DNA of 64,000 nucleotides. Origin: Streptomyces griseoaurantiacus (GTDB taxonomy: Bacteria; Actinomycetota; Actinomycetes; Streptomycetales; Streptomycetaceae). A program made the translations under genes and the position numbers. Under the pieces are notes generated by a model. That model ran no database searches. It saw only the letters and a program-made list of their open reading frames with translations, and was not told where the DNA came from. Where the stretch lies: assembly GCA_014656015.1 (NCBI GenBank), contig BNBP01000031.1, positions 1-64,000 of the forward strand. Direction: 5' to 3'. Within the stretch, counting starts at the first letter, position 1, and each line of letters begins with the position of its first letter. Shown here piece after piece: positions 1-8,935 of the stretch.

Positions 1-1009
1 CAGTGGAACGCCCTCGCCCGCCCCGGCGCCCCCGTCCACGGTGCATGCCGCGCCGACCATCGTCGCGCCGTTGCACGCCCCGCCCACCGGCACCGTGCCC
101 CCGCCCGCCCCCGCCCCGTACGCGCAGCCCCCCGGTCCGCCCGGGCCGCCGCCCGGTCACGGACAGCAGCCGCCCGCCCCGTCGGCCCCGATGCCTCCCG
201 GCTACGGCCAGCAGGGTCCGCCCGCACCCCCCGGCTTCGGGCAGCAGCCCCCACAGGCACCCCCCGGCTACGGCCAGGCCCCCGCAGCGCCCGGTGTGCC
301 GGGTGCGCCCTCGCCCTACGGCGTGCCCCAGGGCGCCCCGCAGGGCGCGGCGGGTGTCGCCGCGGCACTGCAGACCTACCGCGAGGCACCCACCGGTCAG
401 CGCTGGACGCAGCAGAACCACAAGCTCGTCCGCGTCGACCTCGGTCTCGGCGGTCAGCCCGTGCTGGCCCGCCAGGGCAGCATGGTGCTGTACCAGGGCA
501 AGGTGGACTTCGGCTACAAGGGCGCGGGCTTCGCCGGCCGCATCGTCGGCAACGCCACCGGCCAGGAGATGCAGCTGATGCGCTGCACCGGCCAGGGCCA
601 GGTGTTCCTCGCCGAGGGCGCCGCCCATCTGCACCCCGTCGAGCTGCAGGGCGACGCGATCTGCGTCTCCGCGGAGAACGTCCTCGCCTTCGACGAGTCC
701 CTCCAGTACGAGGTCCGACGCATCGAGGGCCACGGCATCCCCGGCGGGGCGCTGTTCACCATGCAGTTCCAGGGCACCGGCACACTCGTCGTCAAGACGC
801 ACGGCACGCCGGTCGTGCTCCCGGTGACACCGACCACGTTCGCCGACTGCAACGCCGTCGTCGCCTGGTCCGCCGCCTCCCAGGTGATCGTCTCCAGCCA
901 GGTGCGGATGCGCCGCAACGCCTATCCGGGGGACACCGGGGAGAGCGTCAACCTGCAGTTCCGAGGCGCGCCCGGCAACTTCATCGTCGTCCAGCCGTAC
1001 GAGGTCTAG
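1..1009 (+). CDS. AIM24-family protein, N-terminus cut by window edge
   Basis: The reading frame is open from base 2 with no stop, so the gene begins left of the window; the GTG at 41 is only an internal candidate. The visible part starts with about 110 residues of Pro/Gln/Gly-rich linker, with repeated PPGYGQ-like units, and continues into a roughly 200-residue beta-rich AIM24 (DUF124) domain. Hallmarks are LARQGSMVLYQGKVDF near its start and FIVVQP at its end. AIM24 is a mitochondrial biogenesis factor in yeast; the bacterial role is unknown. A long linker before AIM24 suggests another domain upstream, possibly TerD-like as in some actinobacterial proteins, but that part is not visible. It is first of three AIM24 genes in tandem, 11 bp before the next. 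Confidence 0.85.
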   Translation, partial: SGTPSPAPAPPSTVHAAPTIVAPLHAPPTGTVPPPAPAPYAQPPGPPGPPPGHGQQPPAPSAPMPPGYGQQGPPAPPGFGQQPPQAPPGYGQAPAAPGVPGAPSPYGVPQGAPQGAAGVAAALQTYREAPTGQRWTQQNHKLVRVDLGLGGQPVLARQGSMVLYQGKVDFGYKGAGFAGRIVGNATGQEMQLMRCTGQGQVFLAEGAAHLHPVELQGDAICVSAENVLAFDESLQYEVRRIEGHGIPGGALFTMQFQGTGTLVVKTHGTPVVLPVTPTTFADCNAVVAWSAASQVIVSSQVRMRRNAYPGDTGESVNLQFRGAPGNFIVVQPYEV

Positions 1010-1020
1010 GGGAGCCCGTC

Positions 1021-1701
1021 ATGAACCAGCCGCTCGCGGGCTACGCCCCCGCACCCGTCACCGCCCGCATGGGGAACCACGGCAACCACATGCTCAAGGT
1101 CGCCATGCAGAGCGGAAGCGACCTCCTCGCGCGCGTGGGCTCGATGGTCGCCTACGAGGGCTTCATCCAGTACGAGCCCAACCCGCCGGCCGTCCGGCAG
1201 ATCGCCCGTGACTGGGCCACCGGCGAGGGCGCGCCCCTGATGAAGTGCTCCGGCGACGGACTGCTCTACCTCGCCGACTACGGGGCGGACGTCGTCGTCA
1301 TCAATCTGGGCGGTGACGCGATCTCCGTCAACGCCACCAACCTGCTCGCCTTCGACGCCCACCTGACGTGGGGCGTCGAACGCGTCAAGGGCCTCGCCAA
1401 GTTCGCCGGGCAGGGCCTGTGGAACACCAAGATCTCCGGGCAGGGCTGGGTCGCGCTGACCTCCCGGGGCACCCCGATCGTCGTCGACTGCGGCGGCGGC
1501 GAGGACGAGACGTACGTCGACCCCGACGCGCTCGTCGCCTGGTCCCCGAACCTCAAGGTGAAGGGCAAGCGCAGCTTCAAGGCGGGCTCGCTCATCGGGC
1601 GGGGCAGCGGCGAGGCCTATCAGATGGCGTTCTCCGGGCAGGGCATCGTCGTGGTGCAGCCCAGCGAGGACAGCACCGACCGCCTCCGGATCCGGGGCTG
1701 A
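1021..1701 (+). CDS. AIM24-family protein
   Basis: A 226-residue stand-alone AIM24 (DUF124) domain. Key segments are LLARVGSMVAYEGFIQY near residue 35, LTSRGTPIVVDC near 150 and GIVVVQPSE near the C-terminus; each has a counterpart in the two flanking genes. There is no signal peptide or membrane helix. ATG at 1021 follows a short gap from the previous stop with AGGGGAG just upstream. The three genes look like one operon of diverged duplicates. No enzymatic residues can be proposed, and the function is unknown. Confidence 0.88.
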   Translation: MNQPLAGYAPAPVTARMGNHGNHMLKVAMQSGSDLLARVGSMVAYEGFIQYEPNPPAVRQIARDWATGEGAPLMKCSGDGLLYLADYGADVVVINLGGDAISVNATNLLAFDAHLTWGVERVKGLAKFAGQGLWNTKISGQGWVALTSRGTPIVVDCGGGEDETYVDPDALVAWSPNLKVKGKRSFKAGSLIGRGSGEAYQMAFSGQGIVVVQPSEDSTDRLRIRG

Positions 1702-1717
1702 GGGGGAGCGACACACC

Positions 1718-2473
1718 ATGCAGAGTTCTCTTTTCGCCCACAACGACCAGCAGACCCAGGAGCGCTACAGCCTGCAGAACCCGCAGCTGCTGCGCGTCGT
1801 CCTGGAGGGCCACGACGACCTTCTGGCCCGCAAGGGCAGCATGGTCGCCTACCAGGGGCTGGTCGAGTTCGACGCCGAGTACCAGCAGGGCGGGCAGCGG
1901 CGCGCACGGGCGTACACCGGCGAGGGCCTGGACCTGATGCGCTGCCACGGCCAGGGCATCGTCTACCTCGCCAACCTGGCCCAGCACGTGCACCTGGTGG
2001 ACGTCGAGTCCGAGGGACTCACCGTCGACAGCGCCTATGTCCTCGCCATGGACTCGACGCTGCACCACGAGGTCATCGCCGTCGACAGCCAGTACGGCAT
2101 CTCCGGCTCGGGCAAGTACCAGCTCAACATCACCGGACACGGCAAGGTCGCCCTGATGACCTCCGGCGCCCCGCTGATGATGCGGGTCACGCCCGACAAG
2201 TACGTCAACTGCGACGCCGACGCGATCGTCGCCTGGTCCACCGGGCTGCGCGTGCAGATGCAGGCCCAGACGCACTCCTCGGGGGTGTGGCGCCGCCGGG
2301 GCAGCACCGGTGAGGGCTGGGAGCTCAGCTTCATGGGCAACGGCTTCGCGCTGGTCCAGCCCAGCGAGCTGCTGCCGCCGCAGAACGCGGTGATCGGCCA
2401 GGGCATCGCCGCCCAGTTCGGCATGGGCCAGCAGGGCGCCCGCGGACAGAACCAGGGCAACGCCTGGAGCTGA
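1718..2473 (+). CDS. AIM24-family protein
   Basis: Third AIM24 (DUF124) paralogue, 251 residues. It has the LARKGSMVAYQGLVEF opening at about residue 40, MTSGAPLMMRV in the middle and FALVQPSELLPP near the end, then a Gly/Gln-rich tail of about 35 residues (MGQQGARGQNQGNAWS). It follows the previous gene by 16 bp with GAGGGGGAG as ribosome-binding site. The tail recalls the Gln/Gly-rich linker of the first paralogue. A strong hairpin directly downstream ends the operon. Molecular function unknown. Confidence 0.88.
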   Translation: MQSSLFAHNDQQTQERYSLQNPQLLRVVLEGHDDLLARKGSMVAYQGLVEFDAEYQQGGQRRARAYTGEGLDLMRCHGQGIVYLANLAQHVHLVDVESEGLTVDSAYVLAMDSTLHHEVIAVDSQYGISGSGKYQLNITGHGKVALMTSGAPLMMRVTPDKYVNCDADAIVAWSTGLRVQMQAQTHSSGVWRRRGSTGEGWELSFMGNGFALVQPSELLPPQNAVIGQGIAAQFGMGQQGARGQNQGNAWS

Positions 2474-2490
2474 CCGCCTTCAAGGGCAGC

Positions 2491-2525
2491 GGTAAGGGGC
2501 ACGCGCCTGGCGCGTGCCCCTTACC
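2491..2525. terminator. Bidirectional hairpin terminator
   Basis: A perfect 17-bp inverted repeat (2491-2507 with 2509-2525) with a minimal loop, followed by a short T-rich stretch. It lies between the AIM24 operon (plus) and the convergent Nudix gene (minus) and can serve both. Confidence 0.85.
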
Positions 2526-2554
2526 TTTGTGGGCTTGCCCTTATCGGTTCTCGA

Positions 2555-3100
2555 TCACAGCCGGGCGCGGGTCGCCTCCAGCAGCCGCACGACCGAGTCG
2601 TCCGCCACGTCCGCCACCTCGGCGTAGGGGAACCAGCGCAGGTCGAGCGACTCCTCGCTGATCGCCTCGACCGCGCCCGCCGGGGCGAGCGCCGCGTACT
2701 GCACGTCGAGATGCCACGCGCACGGCGTCAGATGCCGGTCCAGGCGCACCGGACCGCCCGGCAGCAGCGTGAGCCCCGCGATGCCGGACTCCTCCGTCGC
2801 CTCGCGCAGCGCCGCGGCGGCCAGGGAGACGTCCCCGGGCTCGCAGTGGCCGCCCATCTGCAGCCACTTGCGGATCTTGCGGTGCAGGGTCAGCAGGACA
2901 CGTCCGCCCGAGGGGTCGATCACCGTGGCGCTCGCCGTGAGGTGGCCGTCCCGGCACGCCTTCCACAGGCCGTCCGGACGGGCGGCGAGATGGTCCAGGT
3001 AGACCCGGCGCAGTTCCTCCTGCTCCGGGGCGGCGTCCTCCCGGCGCTCCGCGGGGGTGTACTCCTTGAGGACCGCGACCGCGTCGTCGTGAAGGCTCAC
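2555..3100 (-). CDS. Nudix hydrolase
   Basis: 181-residue Nudix-fold protein of unknown substrate. A Nudix-like box runs from GGHCEPGD at about residue 92 to LREATEESG at about 110. It departs slightly from the consensus: Asp stands where the first Glu is usual, with one extra residue before REATEE. The C-terminus contains FPYAEVADVADDSVVRL. The GTG start at 3100 overlaps the stop of the upstream metalloprotease gene (GTGA), so the two are probably translationally coupled. Nudix enzymes hydrolyse nucleoside diphosphates linked to another group; nothing here narrows the substrate. Confidence 0.85.
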   Translation of the reverse strand: MSLHDDAVAVLKEYTPAERREDAAPEQEELRRVYLDHLAARPDGLWKACRDGHLTASATVIDPSGGRVLLTLHRKIRKWLQMGGHCEPGDVSLAAAALREATEESGIAGLTLLPGGPVRLDRHLTPCAWHLDVQYAALAPAGAVEAISEESLDLRWFPYAEVADVADDSVVRLLEATRARL

Positions 3101-4593
3101 TCGGCGTCGTCGCCCTTCCCGCCGTCGCCGTTCTTGTCGTCGTTCCCTTCGGCGGAGGTGTCCCCGTCGGTGGAGGCGTCCTTGCCGTCCTTGCCGTCGT
3201 CGCCCGTGTCCTTGCGCAGGTCGGGCTTGTGCGCCGCCTCGCCGAGCATCTTGTCCAGCTCGGAGAAGTCCATCTGCTCGCGGTGCACGAAGCCGTCCGG
3301 ATCGTCCAGGTCGGAGGCGGTCGGCAGCATGTCCGGGTGCGCCCACAGGGCGTCCCGGCCGTCCACCCCGCGCGCGTCCGTCAGCGAGGCCCACAGCCGG
3401 GAGGCGTCGCGCAGCCGGCGCGGACGCAGCTGCAGACCGATCAGCGTGGCGAACGTCTGTTCGGCAGGACCACCCGAGGCGCGGCGCCGGCGCAGCGTCT
3501 CGCGCAGCGCGTCCGCCGAGGACAGGCGCGGCTTCGCCGCCGCGTGCACCACCGCGTCCACCCAGCCCTCGACCAGCGCGAGGGCCGTCTCCAGACGGGC
3601 CAGGGCGGCCTTCTGCTCGGGGGTGTCCTCCGGCTGGAACATGCCCTGCTGGAGAGCCTGCTGCAGCTCCTCGGGGTTCTGCGGGTCGAACTGGCCGACC
3701 ACGTCCTCCAGCTTCGCGGTGTCGACCTTGATGCCGCGCGCGTAGCCCTCGACGGCGCCGAACAGGTGCGAGCGCAGCCACGGCACATGGGCGAACAGCC
3801 GCTGGTGGGCGGCCTCGCGCAGCGCCAGGTACAGCCGCACCTCCTCCATGGGCACGCCCAGGTCCTTGCCGAAGCCCTCGATGTTGAGCGGCAGCAGCGC
3901 GGCCTTGCCGGCCGGGCCGAGCGGCAGACCGATGTCGGTCGAGCCGACGACCTCGCCCGCCAGGACGCCCACGGCCTGCCCGATCTGGCTGCCGAACATG
4001 GCACCGCCCATGGAACGCATCATGCCGATGAGGGGGCCGGCCATCGCCTGCATCTCCTCGGGCAGCACATCGCCCATGGCCGCGCCGACCCGCTCGGCGA
4101 CCGGGTCCACGAGGTCCTTCCACACCGGCAGCGTCGCCTCGACCCACTCCGCGCGGCTCCAGGCCACGGCGGTGCCCGCGCCCGAGGGCAGGGACGTGGC
4201 GTCGTCGAGCCACAGGTCGGCCAGGCGGACGGCCTCCTGGACCGCCGCCCGCTCGGCGGGGCCCACGCTGGCGTCCTTGGTGCCGTTCGGCGCGCCCTGG
4301 GCCACCGTCTGGCGGGCGATCTGCTGGGCCATGTCCCAGTTCACCGGCCCGCCCTCGTAGGAGAGCATCTGGCCGAGCTGCTGGAAGGCGGCTCCCAGAT
4401 CGCTGGGGTTCAGGGAACCGAACATTGCTGCGAACGGGTTGTCGGCGCCGGCGCCGCCGGCCCCGGGCGACCCGAAACCGAACGGGTGGGCCGGTCCCTG
4501 ACCACCACCGCTCTGCTGGTCCTTCTTCTTGCCCTCGTCGCCGTCGTCCGGCTCCTCCGGCGGAAGGCCGAATCCGAATGGGGTGTCACTCAC
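3097..4593 (-). CDS. Zinc-dependent metalloprotease-like protein (DUF2342)
   Basis: 498 residues of the actinobacterial DUF2342 / putative zinc metalloprotease family. The N-terminus has Gly/Pro/Phe-rich repeats (PFGFG twice). The conserved core spans about residues 60-400. The candidate metal-binding helix is LREAAHQRLF near residue 250, which is not a canonical HExxH. The C-terminal 40 residues are a Gly/Asp/Lys-rich acidic tail. The GTG start at 4593 gives the family-typical N-terminus MSDTPFGFG. It is divergent from the SDR gene at 4801 and coupled to the Nudix gene by a 4-base overlap. No substrate is known to me; catalytic activity is inferred from the family name only. Confidence 0.85.
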   Translation of the reverse strand: MSDTPFGFGLPPEEPDDGDEGKKKDQQSGGGQGPAHPFGFGSPGAGGAGADNPFAAMFGSLNPSDLGAAFQQLGQMLSYEGGPVNWDMAQQIARQTVAQGAPNGTKDASVGPAERAAVQEAVRLADLWLDDATSLPSGAGTAVAWSRAEWVEATLPVWKDLVDPVAERVGAAMGDVLPEEMQAMAGPLIGMMRSMGGAMFGSQIGQAVGVLAGEVVGSTDIGLPLGPAGKAALLPLNIEGFGKDLGVPMEEVRLYLALREAAHQRLFAHVPWLRSHLFGAVEGYARGIKVDTAKLEDVVGQFDPQNPEELQQALQQGMFQPEDTPEQKAALARLETALALVEGWVDAVVHAAAKPRLSSADALRETLRRRRASGGPAEQTFATLIGLQLRPRRLRDASRLWASLTDARGVDGRDALWAHPDMLPTASDLDDPDGFVHREQMDFSELDKMLGEAAHKPDLRKDTGDDGKDGKDASTDGDTSAEGNDDKNGDGGKGDDAE

Positions 4594-4800
4594 GGGATTC
4601 CTCGGCTGGTTGGGCCACCGGCTCTCACTCCGGCGGCTGGCTGCCCGACAACACCACCCAGCGTAGACACCCGGACCGGTTCGGGCCTCGGTGCGTCGCC
4701 GACTCCTGGGCTGCGGCAGGATGGATGCCACCCGGTGCGCACGCGTCCACCGCGTGCGTACCGTCGCGCTCGTACTGAAGACAACCGCTGGAGACGCCCG

Positions 4801-5910
4801 GTGAGTTCCCCAGATCCGCAGGTTCGCGCAGCGCGAAACCACACAACCGGCCCGGCCGGCCGCGGCCCCGTCGTCGCGGTCACCGGCGCCGCGACCGGCG
4901 TCGGAGCCCTGCTCACGGAGCGGCTGGCCGCCTCTGACGAGATCGGACGGGTGATCGCGCTCGACGAGCGGCGGGGCGAGTGCGCCGCCGCCGAGTGGCA
5001 CGTCCTGGACGTCCGCGACCCCGCCATCGCGGAGAAACTGCGCGGCGCGGACGTCGTCGTCCACCTGGCGCTCGATCTGGATCTCGAGTCCGACGCGGCC
5101 GCCCGGACGGCCTACAACGTCCGGGGGACGCAGACCGTGCTGACCGCCGCCGCCGCGGCCGGAGTGCACCGGGTGGTGCTGTGCACCTCCGCGATGGTCT
5201 ACGGGGCGCTGCCGGACAACGAGCTGCCGCTGTCGGAGGACGCCGAACTGCGGGCCACCGCAGAGGCGACCGGCGTCGGCGACCTGCTGGAGATCGAACG
5301 CCTCGCGCGGCGGGCCCCGCGCGCCCACCCCGGCCTCAATGTGACCGTCGTGCGCCCCGCCGTGCTGGTCGGCGGCACGGACACCGCGCTGACCAGGTAC
5401 TTCGAGTCGCCCCGGCTGCTCGTCGTGGCCGGTTCGCGGCCCGCCTGGCAGTTCTGCCACGTCGAGGACCTGTGCGGGGCGCTGGAGTACGCCGTCCTGG
5501 AGAAGGCCGAGGGGGAACTCGCCGTCGGCTGCGAGGGCTGGCTGGAGCAGGAGGAGGTCGAGGAGCTCAGCGGGATCCGTCGCATGGAGCTCCCCTCGGC
5601 CGTGGCGCTGGGCGCGGCGGCGCGGCTGCACCGCATCGGACTCACCCCCTCGCCCGCCGGCGACCTCGCCTACACGATGTATCCCTGGGTGGTGAGCGGG
5701 AGCCGGCTGCACGACGCGGGCTGGAGGCCGCGCTGGACCAACGAGGAGGTGCTCGCGGCGCTCCTGGAGGAGGTCTCCGGACGGCACACGGTGGCCGGAC
5801 GGCGGCTGGGCCGCAAGGACGCGACGGCGGCGGGGGCGGCGGGCGCCACGGTGGCGCTGCTGGGTGCGGCGGCGGTGGTCCGCAGGGCCCGCAAGGCACG
5901 CCGGCGGTAG
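4801..5910 (+). CDS. NAD-dependent epimerase/dehydratase (extended SDR) family protein
   Basis: 369 residues with an N-terminal Rossmann fold. The dinucleotide-binding motif is VTGAATGVG at about residues 27-35. Further motifs are a DVRD acidic step, a VVHLAL strand and an LCTSAMVYG segment. In that segment the usual Tyr-x3-Lys catalytic pair is not obvious (YGALPDN instead of YxxxK), so it may bind NAD(P) without classical activity. The C-terminus has a short Ala/Val-rich hydrophobic stretch followed by RRARKARRR, consistent with membrane association. GTG at 4801 is preceded by GGAGACG. Substrate unknown. Confidence 0.8.
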   Translation: MSSPDPQVRAARNHTTGPAGRGPVVAVTGAATGVGALLTERLAASDEIGRVIALDERRGECAAAEWHVLDVRDPAIAEKLRGADVVVHLALDLDLESDAAARTAYNVRGTQTVLTAAAAAGVHRVVLCTSAMVYGALPDNELPLSEDAELRATAEATGVGDLLEIERLARRAPRAHPGLNVTVVRPAVLVGGTDTALTRYFESPRLLVVAGSRPAWQFCHVEDLCGALEYAVLEKAEGELAVGCEGWLEQEEVEELSGIRRMELPSAVALGAAARLHRIGLTPSPAGDLAYTMYPWVVSGSRLHDAGWRPRWTNEEVLAALLEEVSGRHTVAGRRLGRKDATAAGAAGATVALLGAAAVVRRARKARRR

Positions 5911-6064
5911 ACGCCGGGCGTCCGCACCGGACACCGCGGACGGGACGGCCGGCGCCCGGCCGCCCGGGCCGGGGCTGCCCGGGCGGCCTCCCCGGCTCTC
6001 CCCGACTGCCTCGGCCGGTCCCCGGCCGTCCCCGGTTGTCGGTGCCGTGCGGCACGATGGGGGC

Positions 6065-6532
6065 ATGGCTGGTATCCAGGAACACCCCGGGGAGCAGGCG
6101 GCCGGGGATCCCATCAAGTTGCTCGGCATACGCGACACACCGCTCTCCGTCGACGAGGTCCTCCGGGCCGCGGGGGACGACACCGCCGGCGGCACCGCGC
6201 TGTTCGTGGGCACGGTGCGCAACCACGACGGCGGGGCCGACGTGGACGCCCTGTCGTACTCGTGCCATCCGACCGCCGAGGCCGAGCTGCGGCGCGTGGC
6301 GGAGAAGGTCGTCGCCGACTACCCCGTGCGTGCCCTGGCCGCGGTCCACCGCGTGGGGGACCTGGGCATCGGCGACCTCGCCGTCGTCGTCGCCGTGTCC
6401 TGCCCGCACCGGGCCGAGGCCTTCGAGGCGTGCCGCAAGCTGATCGACGACCTCAAGCACGAGGTCCCCATCTGGAAGCACCAGAAGTTCGCGGACGGAA
6501 CGGAGGAGTGGGTGGGCGCCGGCTCCTGCTGA
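6065..6532 (+). CDS. moaE: Molybdopterin synthase catalytic subunit MoaE
   Basis: 155 residues. MoaE is the large subunit of molybdopterin synthase, which transfers sulfur from MoaD thiocarboxylate to precursor Z in molybdenum cofactor synthesis. Signatures seen are FVGTVRNHD (about 52-60), LSYSCHPTAE, VHRVGDLGIGD, and the C-terminal catalytic region VPIWKHQKF with the invariant lysine. Length matches the family. ATG at 6065 is the only start that keeps the family N-terminus compact. No other moa genes are adjacent; moaE is commonly isolated in Streptomyces. Confidence 0.93.
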   Translation: MAGIQEHPGEQAAGDPIKLLGIRDTPLSVDEVLRAAGDDTAGGTALFVGTVRNHDGGADVDALSYSCHPTAEAELRRVAEKVVADYPVRALAAVHRVGDLGIGDLAVVVAVSCPHRAEAFEACRKLIDDLKHEVPIWKHQKFADGTEEWVGAGSC

Positions 6533-6757
6533 CCCTGCCCCTCCGGCGGCCGCCGCATCCGACCCCTCCGGCGGCCGCGGCTCCCTCCCTCCGGCGTGCG
6601 CGACCGTCCCCACCGGAGGACGCACGCCCCCGCTCCCGCGACACGCGCCATGCACCTCACCGGCCGCGTGACCCAGTCCCTGGCGTGCGCGTTAGCATGC
6701 GGATGATTAATCTGCTGATCAGTCAGTCGCGGACGCTCTAGGGGTTGGGAGGTCGGC

Positions 6758-6922
6758 ATGGCGGCGCTCGTCTGGTTGCTGATTCCGTTGGTGGCCGCGA
6801 TCGGTGCCGGACTGTGGGGCGGTTGGGCCGGCCGGAATCGCAAGACCATCGGTGACGGTTCCGAACTCGCCGGATACGCCCGCTTCCGCGAGGCCATGGA
6901 GAAGCCCCGCACCGAGGTCTGA
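6758..6922 (+). CDS. Small single-pass membrane protein (54 aa)
   Basis: Short frame with ATG at 6758 preceded by GGGAGG at proper spacing (TTGGGAGGTCGGC). The product starts MAALVWLLIPLVAAIGAGLW, one transmembrane helix, then a basic turn (GGWAGRNRK) and a polar cytoplasmic tail with YARFREAMEKP. Inside-positive charges directly after the helix suggest N-out/C-in topology. It lies between moaE and the Lon-like protease gene on the same strand and ends 116 bp before the latter, so co-expression is possible. Function unknown. Confidence 0.75.
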   Translation: MAALVWLLIPLVAAIGAGLWGGWAGRNRKTIGDGSELAGYARFREAMEKPRTEV

Positions 6923-7038
6923 GGCCCCCTCGCCGAACGCACGGCCCTGCCGGTGCCCCCCGGGGCGCCGGCGGCCGCCGGGCCACGGACGGACGGCCCC
7001 GGCAGTGCGCCCACAGGTCTGTCCCGTACTGTCGTTCC

Positions 7039-8136
7039 ATGCCACGCCGCACCGCGACGATGCTCGCCTCCACCTTGATGCTGATCGCGCTCCTGTGCGC
7101 GGGAGTGTTCATCAAAGTGCCGTACTCGGAGATGTCCCCGGGGCCCACGGTGAACACGCTGGGCGAGCACGACGGCGAGCCGGTGCTGCAGATCTCCGGG
7201 CGCAGGACGTACGGGACGAGCGGTCACCTGAACATGACGACGGTCCGGGTCACCAGCGCCGACTACAAGATGAACCTAGTGGAGGCCGTCTACGGGTGGC
7301 TCGCGCACGACGACAAGGTCGTGCCGCACAACACGCTCTATCCGGACGGCAAGACGGAGGAGCAGTCCACCCAGGAGAACGCGGAGGAGTTCAGCCAGTC
7401 CCAGGAGAGCGCCAAGGTGGCCGCCCTCAAGGAACTCGGCGTCCCCGTCGACTCCTGGGTGATCGTCTCCACCGTCCTCAAGGACTCCCCGGCCGAGGGC
7501 CGGCTGCACGCAGGTGACGTGATCAAGGCCGTCGACGGCACGACGGTGAAGGCCCCCGACGACGTCGCCGACCTGGTCACCAAGCACAAGCCCGGCGAGA
7601 AGGTCACCTTCACCATCGTCCCCGCCAAGGAGCAGGCCGCCGCCGAGAAGGAGCGCCGCAGGGCGAGCGCGACGCGGAAGGTGACGATCACCACCGCCGC
7701 CTCCGACGACACGGGCGCCCCGCGCGCCATCGTCGGCATCTCCGCCGGGACCGACCACACGTTCCCGTTCTCCATCGACATCAAGCTCGCCGACGTGGGC
7801 GGGCCGAGCGCCGGGCTGATGTTCGCCCTCGGCATCTACGACAAGCTCACCCCGGGCAGTCTCACCGGCGGCACGTTCGTCGCGGGCACCGGCACCATCG
7901 ACGACGCGGGCAAGGTGGGCCCCATCGGCGGTGTGGAGATGAAGACCGTCGGGGCCCGCGACAAGGGCGCCCGCTACTTCCTGACACCGAAGGACAACTG
8001 CGCCGCCGCCGCGAAGGACACCCCCGACGGACTCACTCTCGTCAAGGTGGACACCATCGGCGACGCCCTCGGCGCCCTCAAGGACATCCGGGGCGGGCAC
8101 ACCGACGCCCTGCCGAAGTGCACCACCAAGGGGTAG
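7039..8136 (+). CDS. Membrane-anchored PDZ domain, Lon-like (S16) serine protease
   Basis: 365 residues of the YlbL-type family. The N-terminal helix (about residues 8-26, MLASTLMLIALLCAGVFIKV) anchors the protein, leaving the rest extracytoplasmic. A PDZ domain follows at about 140-200 (DSPAEGRLHAGDVIKAVDG). The C-terminal Lon-type protease domain carries the Ser/Lys dyad: serine in GGPSAGLMFAL near 255 and lysine in GGVEMKTVGARDKGA near 310. In Bacillus a homologue (YlbL) is a cell-division-checkpoint protease; that role is not shown here. ATG at 7039 gives a proper signal-anchor start. Confidence 0.9.
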   Translation: MPRRTATMLASTLMLIALLCAGVFIKVPYSEMSPGPTVNTLGEHDGEPVLQISGRRTYGTSGHLNMTTVRVTSADYKMNLVEAVYGWLAHDDKVVPHNTLYPDGKTEEQSTQENAEEFSQSQESAKVAALKELGVPVDSWVIVSTVLKDSPAEGRLHAGDVIKAVDGTTVKAPDDVADLVTKHKPGEKVTFTIVPAKEQAAAEKERRRASATRKVTITTAASDDTGAPRAIVGISAGTDHTFPFSIDIKLADVGGPSAGLMFALGIYDKLTPGSLTGGTFVAGTGTIDDAGKVGPIGGVEMKTVGARDKGARYFLTPKDNCAAAAKDTPDGLTLVKVDTIGDALGALKDIRGGHTDALPKCTTKG

Positions 8137-8213
8137 TTGCCGCAGGAGGGGCCTGACGGCCGGTCCGGGAGCGGGACGGCCGGCACGGGCGTGCCGGCCG
8201 TGCGCGCGGGGGG

Positions 8214-8759
8214 TCAGTCCTCGAACGTCGCCCCCAGCGCCTCCGCCAGACCCGGCACCAGGTCCGCCCCCGTGAGCACCTCGGAGGGCGCGTCCTTCTC
8301 GCGCAGCCGCAGCGCGGACTCGCGCGTACCGTCCCGCAGCACGGCGACCGTCATCCGCACCTCCTGCCGGTCCGGGTGCTCGGCGACCCACTGGTTCAGC
8401 CGGGCCCCGTCCAGGTCCTCGGGGACCGTGGCCTCCGCGGACGGGGGCAGCATCAGACGCTCCACGGTGAGGGCGCAGCCGGCCACCGCGTCGGGCCAGG
8501 CGATGGTGCCGAGGAACTCGTCCAGCGGCCGGTCGGCGGCGATCTCCTCCTGCTCGATGGGGGTGAGACCGACGGTGGTCTCGGCGGCGTCGTCCAGGCC
8601 GAGCTGGGCCGCGAGGGAGGGTTCCTGGGCCCGCAGCCGGGCGGTGTCGACGAGGGCGAAAAGGCGAGCGGGCTGGTCCCAGCCGAGGCCGGAGGCGTAC
8701 TCGTCGATCTCGAGTACGGCCCGGGTGAGCGGGTTCGCTGCCATGGGAGTGTTGGACAT
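8214..8759 (-). CDS. PPA1309-family conserved actinobacterial protein
   Basis: 181 residues, soluble and acidic, with no membrane segment or recognisable catalytic motif. It resembles the actinobacterial PPA1309 family, named after a Propionibacterium protein of unknown function. The ATG at 8759 (MSNTPMAAN) is preferred over the in-frame GTG at 8765, because GAGAGG lies about 9 bases before the ATG but too close to the GTG. It is divergent from the UPF0182 gene with about 180 bp between them. In Streptomyces it sits stably between the PDZ protease and UPF0182 genes. Confidence 0.8.
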   Translation of the reverse strand: MSNTPMAANPLTRAVLEIDEYASGLGWDQPARLFALVDTARLRAQEPSLAAQLGLDDAAETTVGLTPIEQEEIAADRPLDEFLGTIAWPDAVAGCALTVERLMLPPSAEATVPEDLDGARLNQWVAEHPDRQEVRMTVAVLRDGTRESALRLREKDAPSEVLTGADLVPGLAEALGATFED

Positions 8760-8935
8760 GGTCACAATCCTCTCTCGTTAATCCCCGGATCCGGGAACCG
8801 CTTAAAGCATGAGTAAGTTGCATAGGTGAGGCCCCACGATCTCGACGGACGCCGGGGCCGGCCGACGAGGGCCCGCGTGCACTGCACGACAGCAGCGGGG
8901 GCCGACCGACCAACAGCGACTTCGAGGTGCACACC

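Noticed and set aside
2711..5910. Long plus-strand frames opposite the Nudix and metalloprotease genes
   Set aside because: Shadow frames; the minus-strand genes have family motifs and coupled starts, the plus frames do not.
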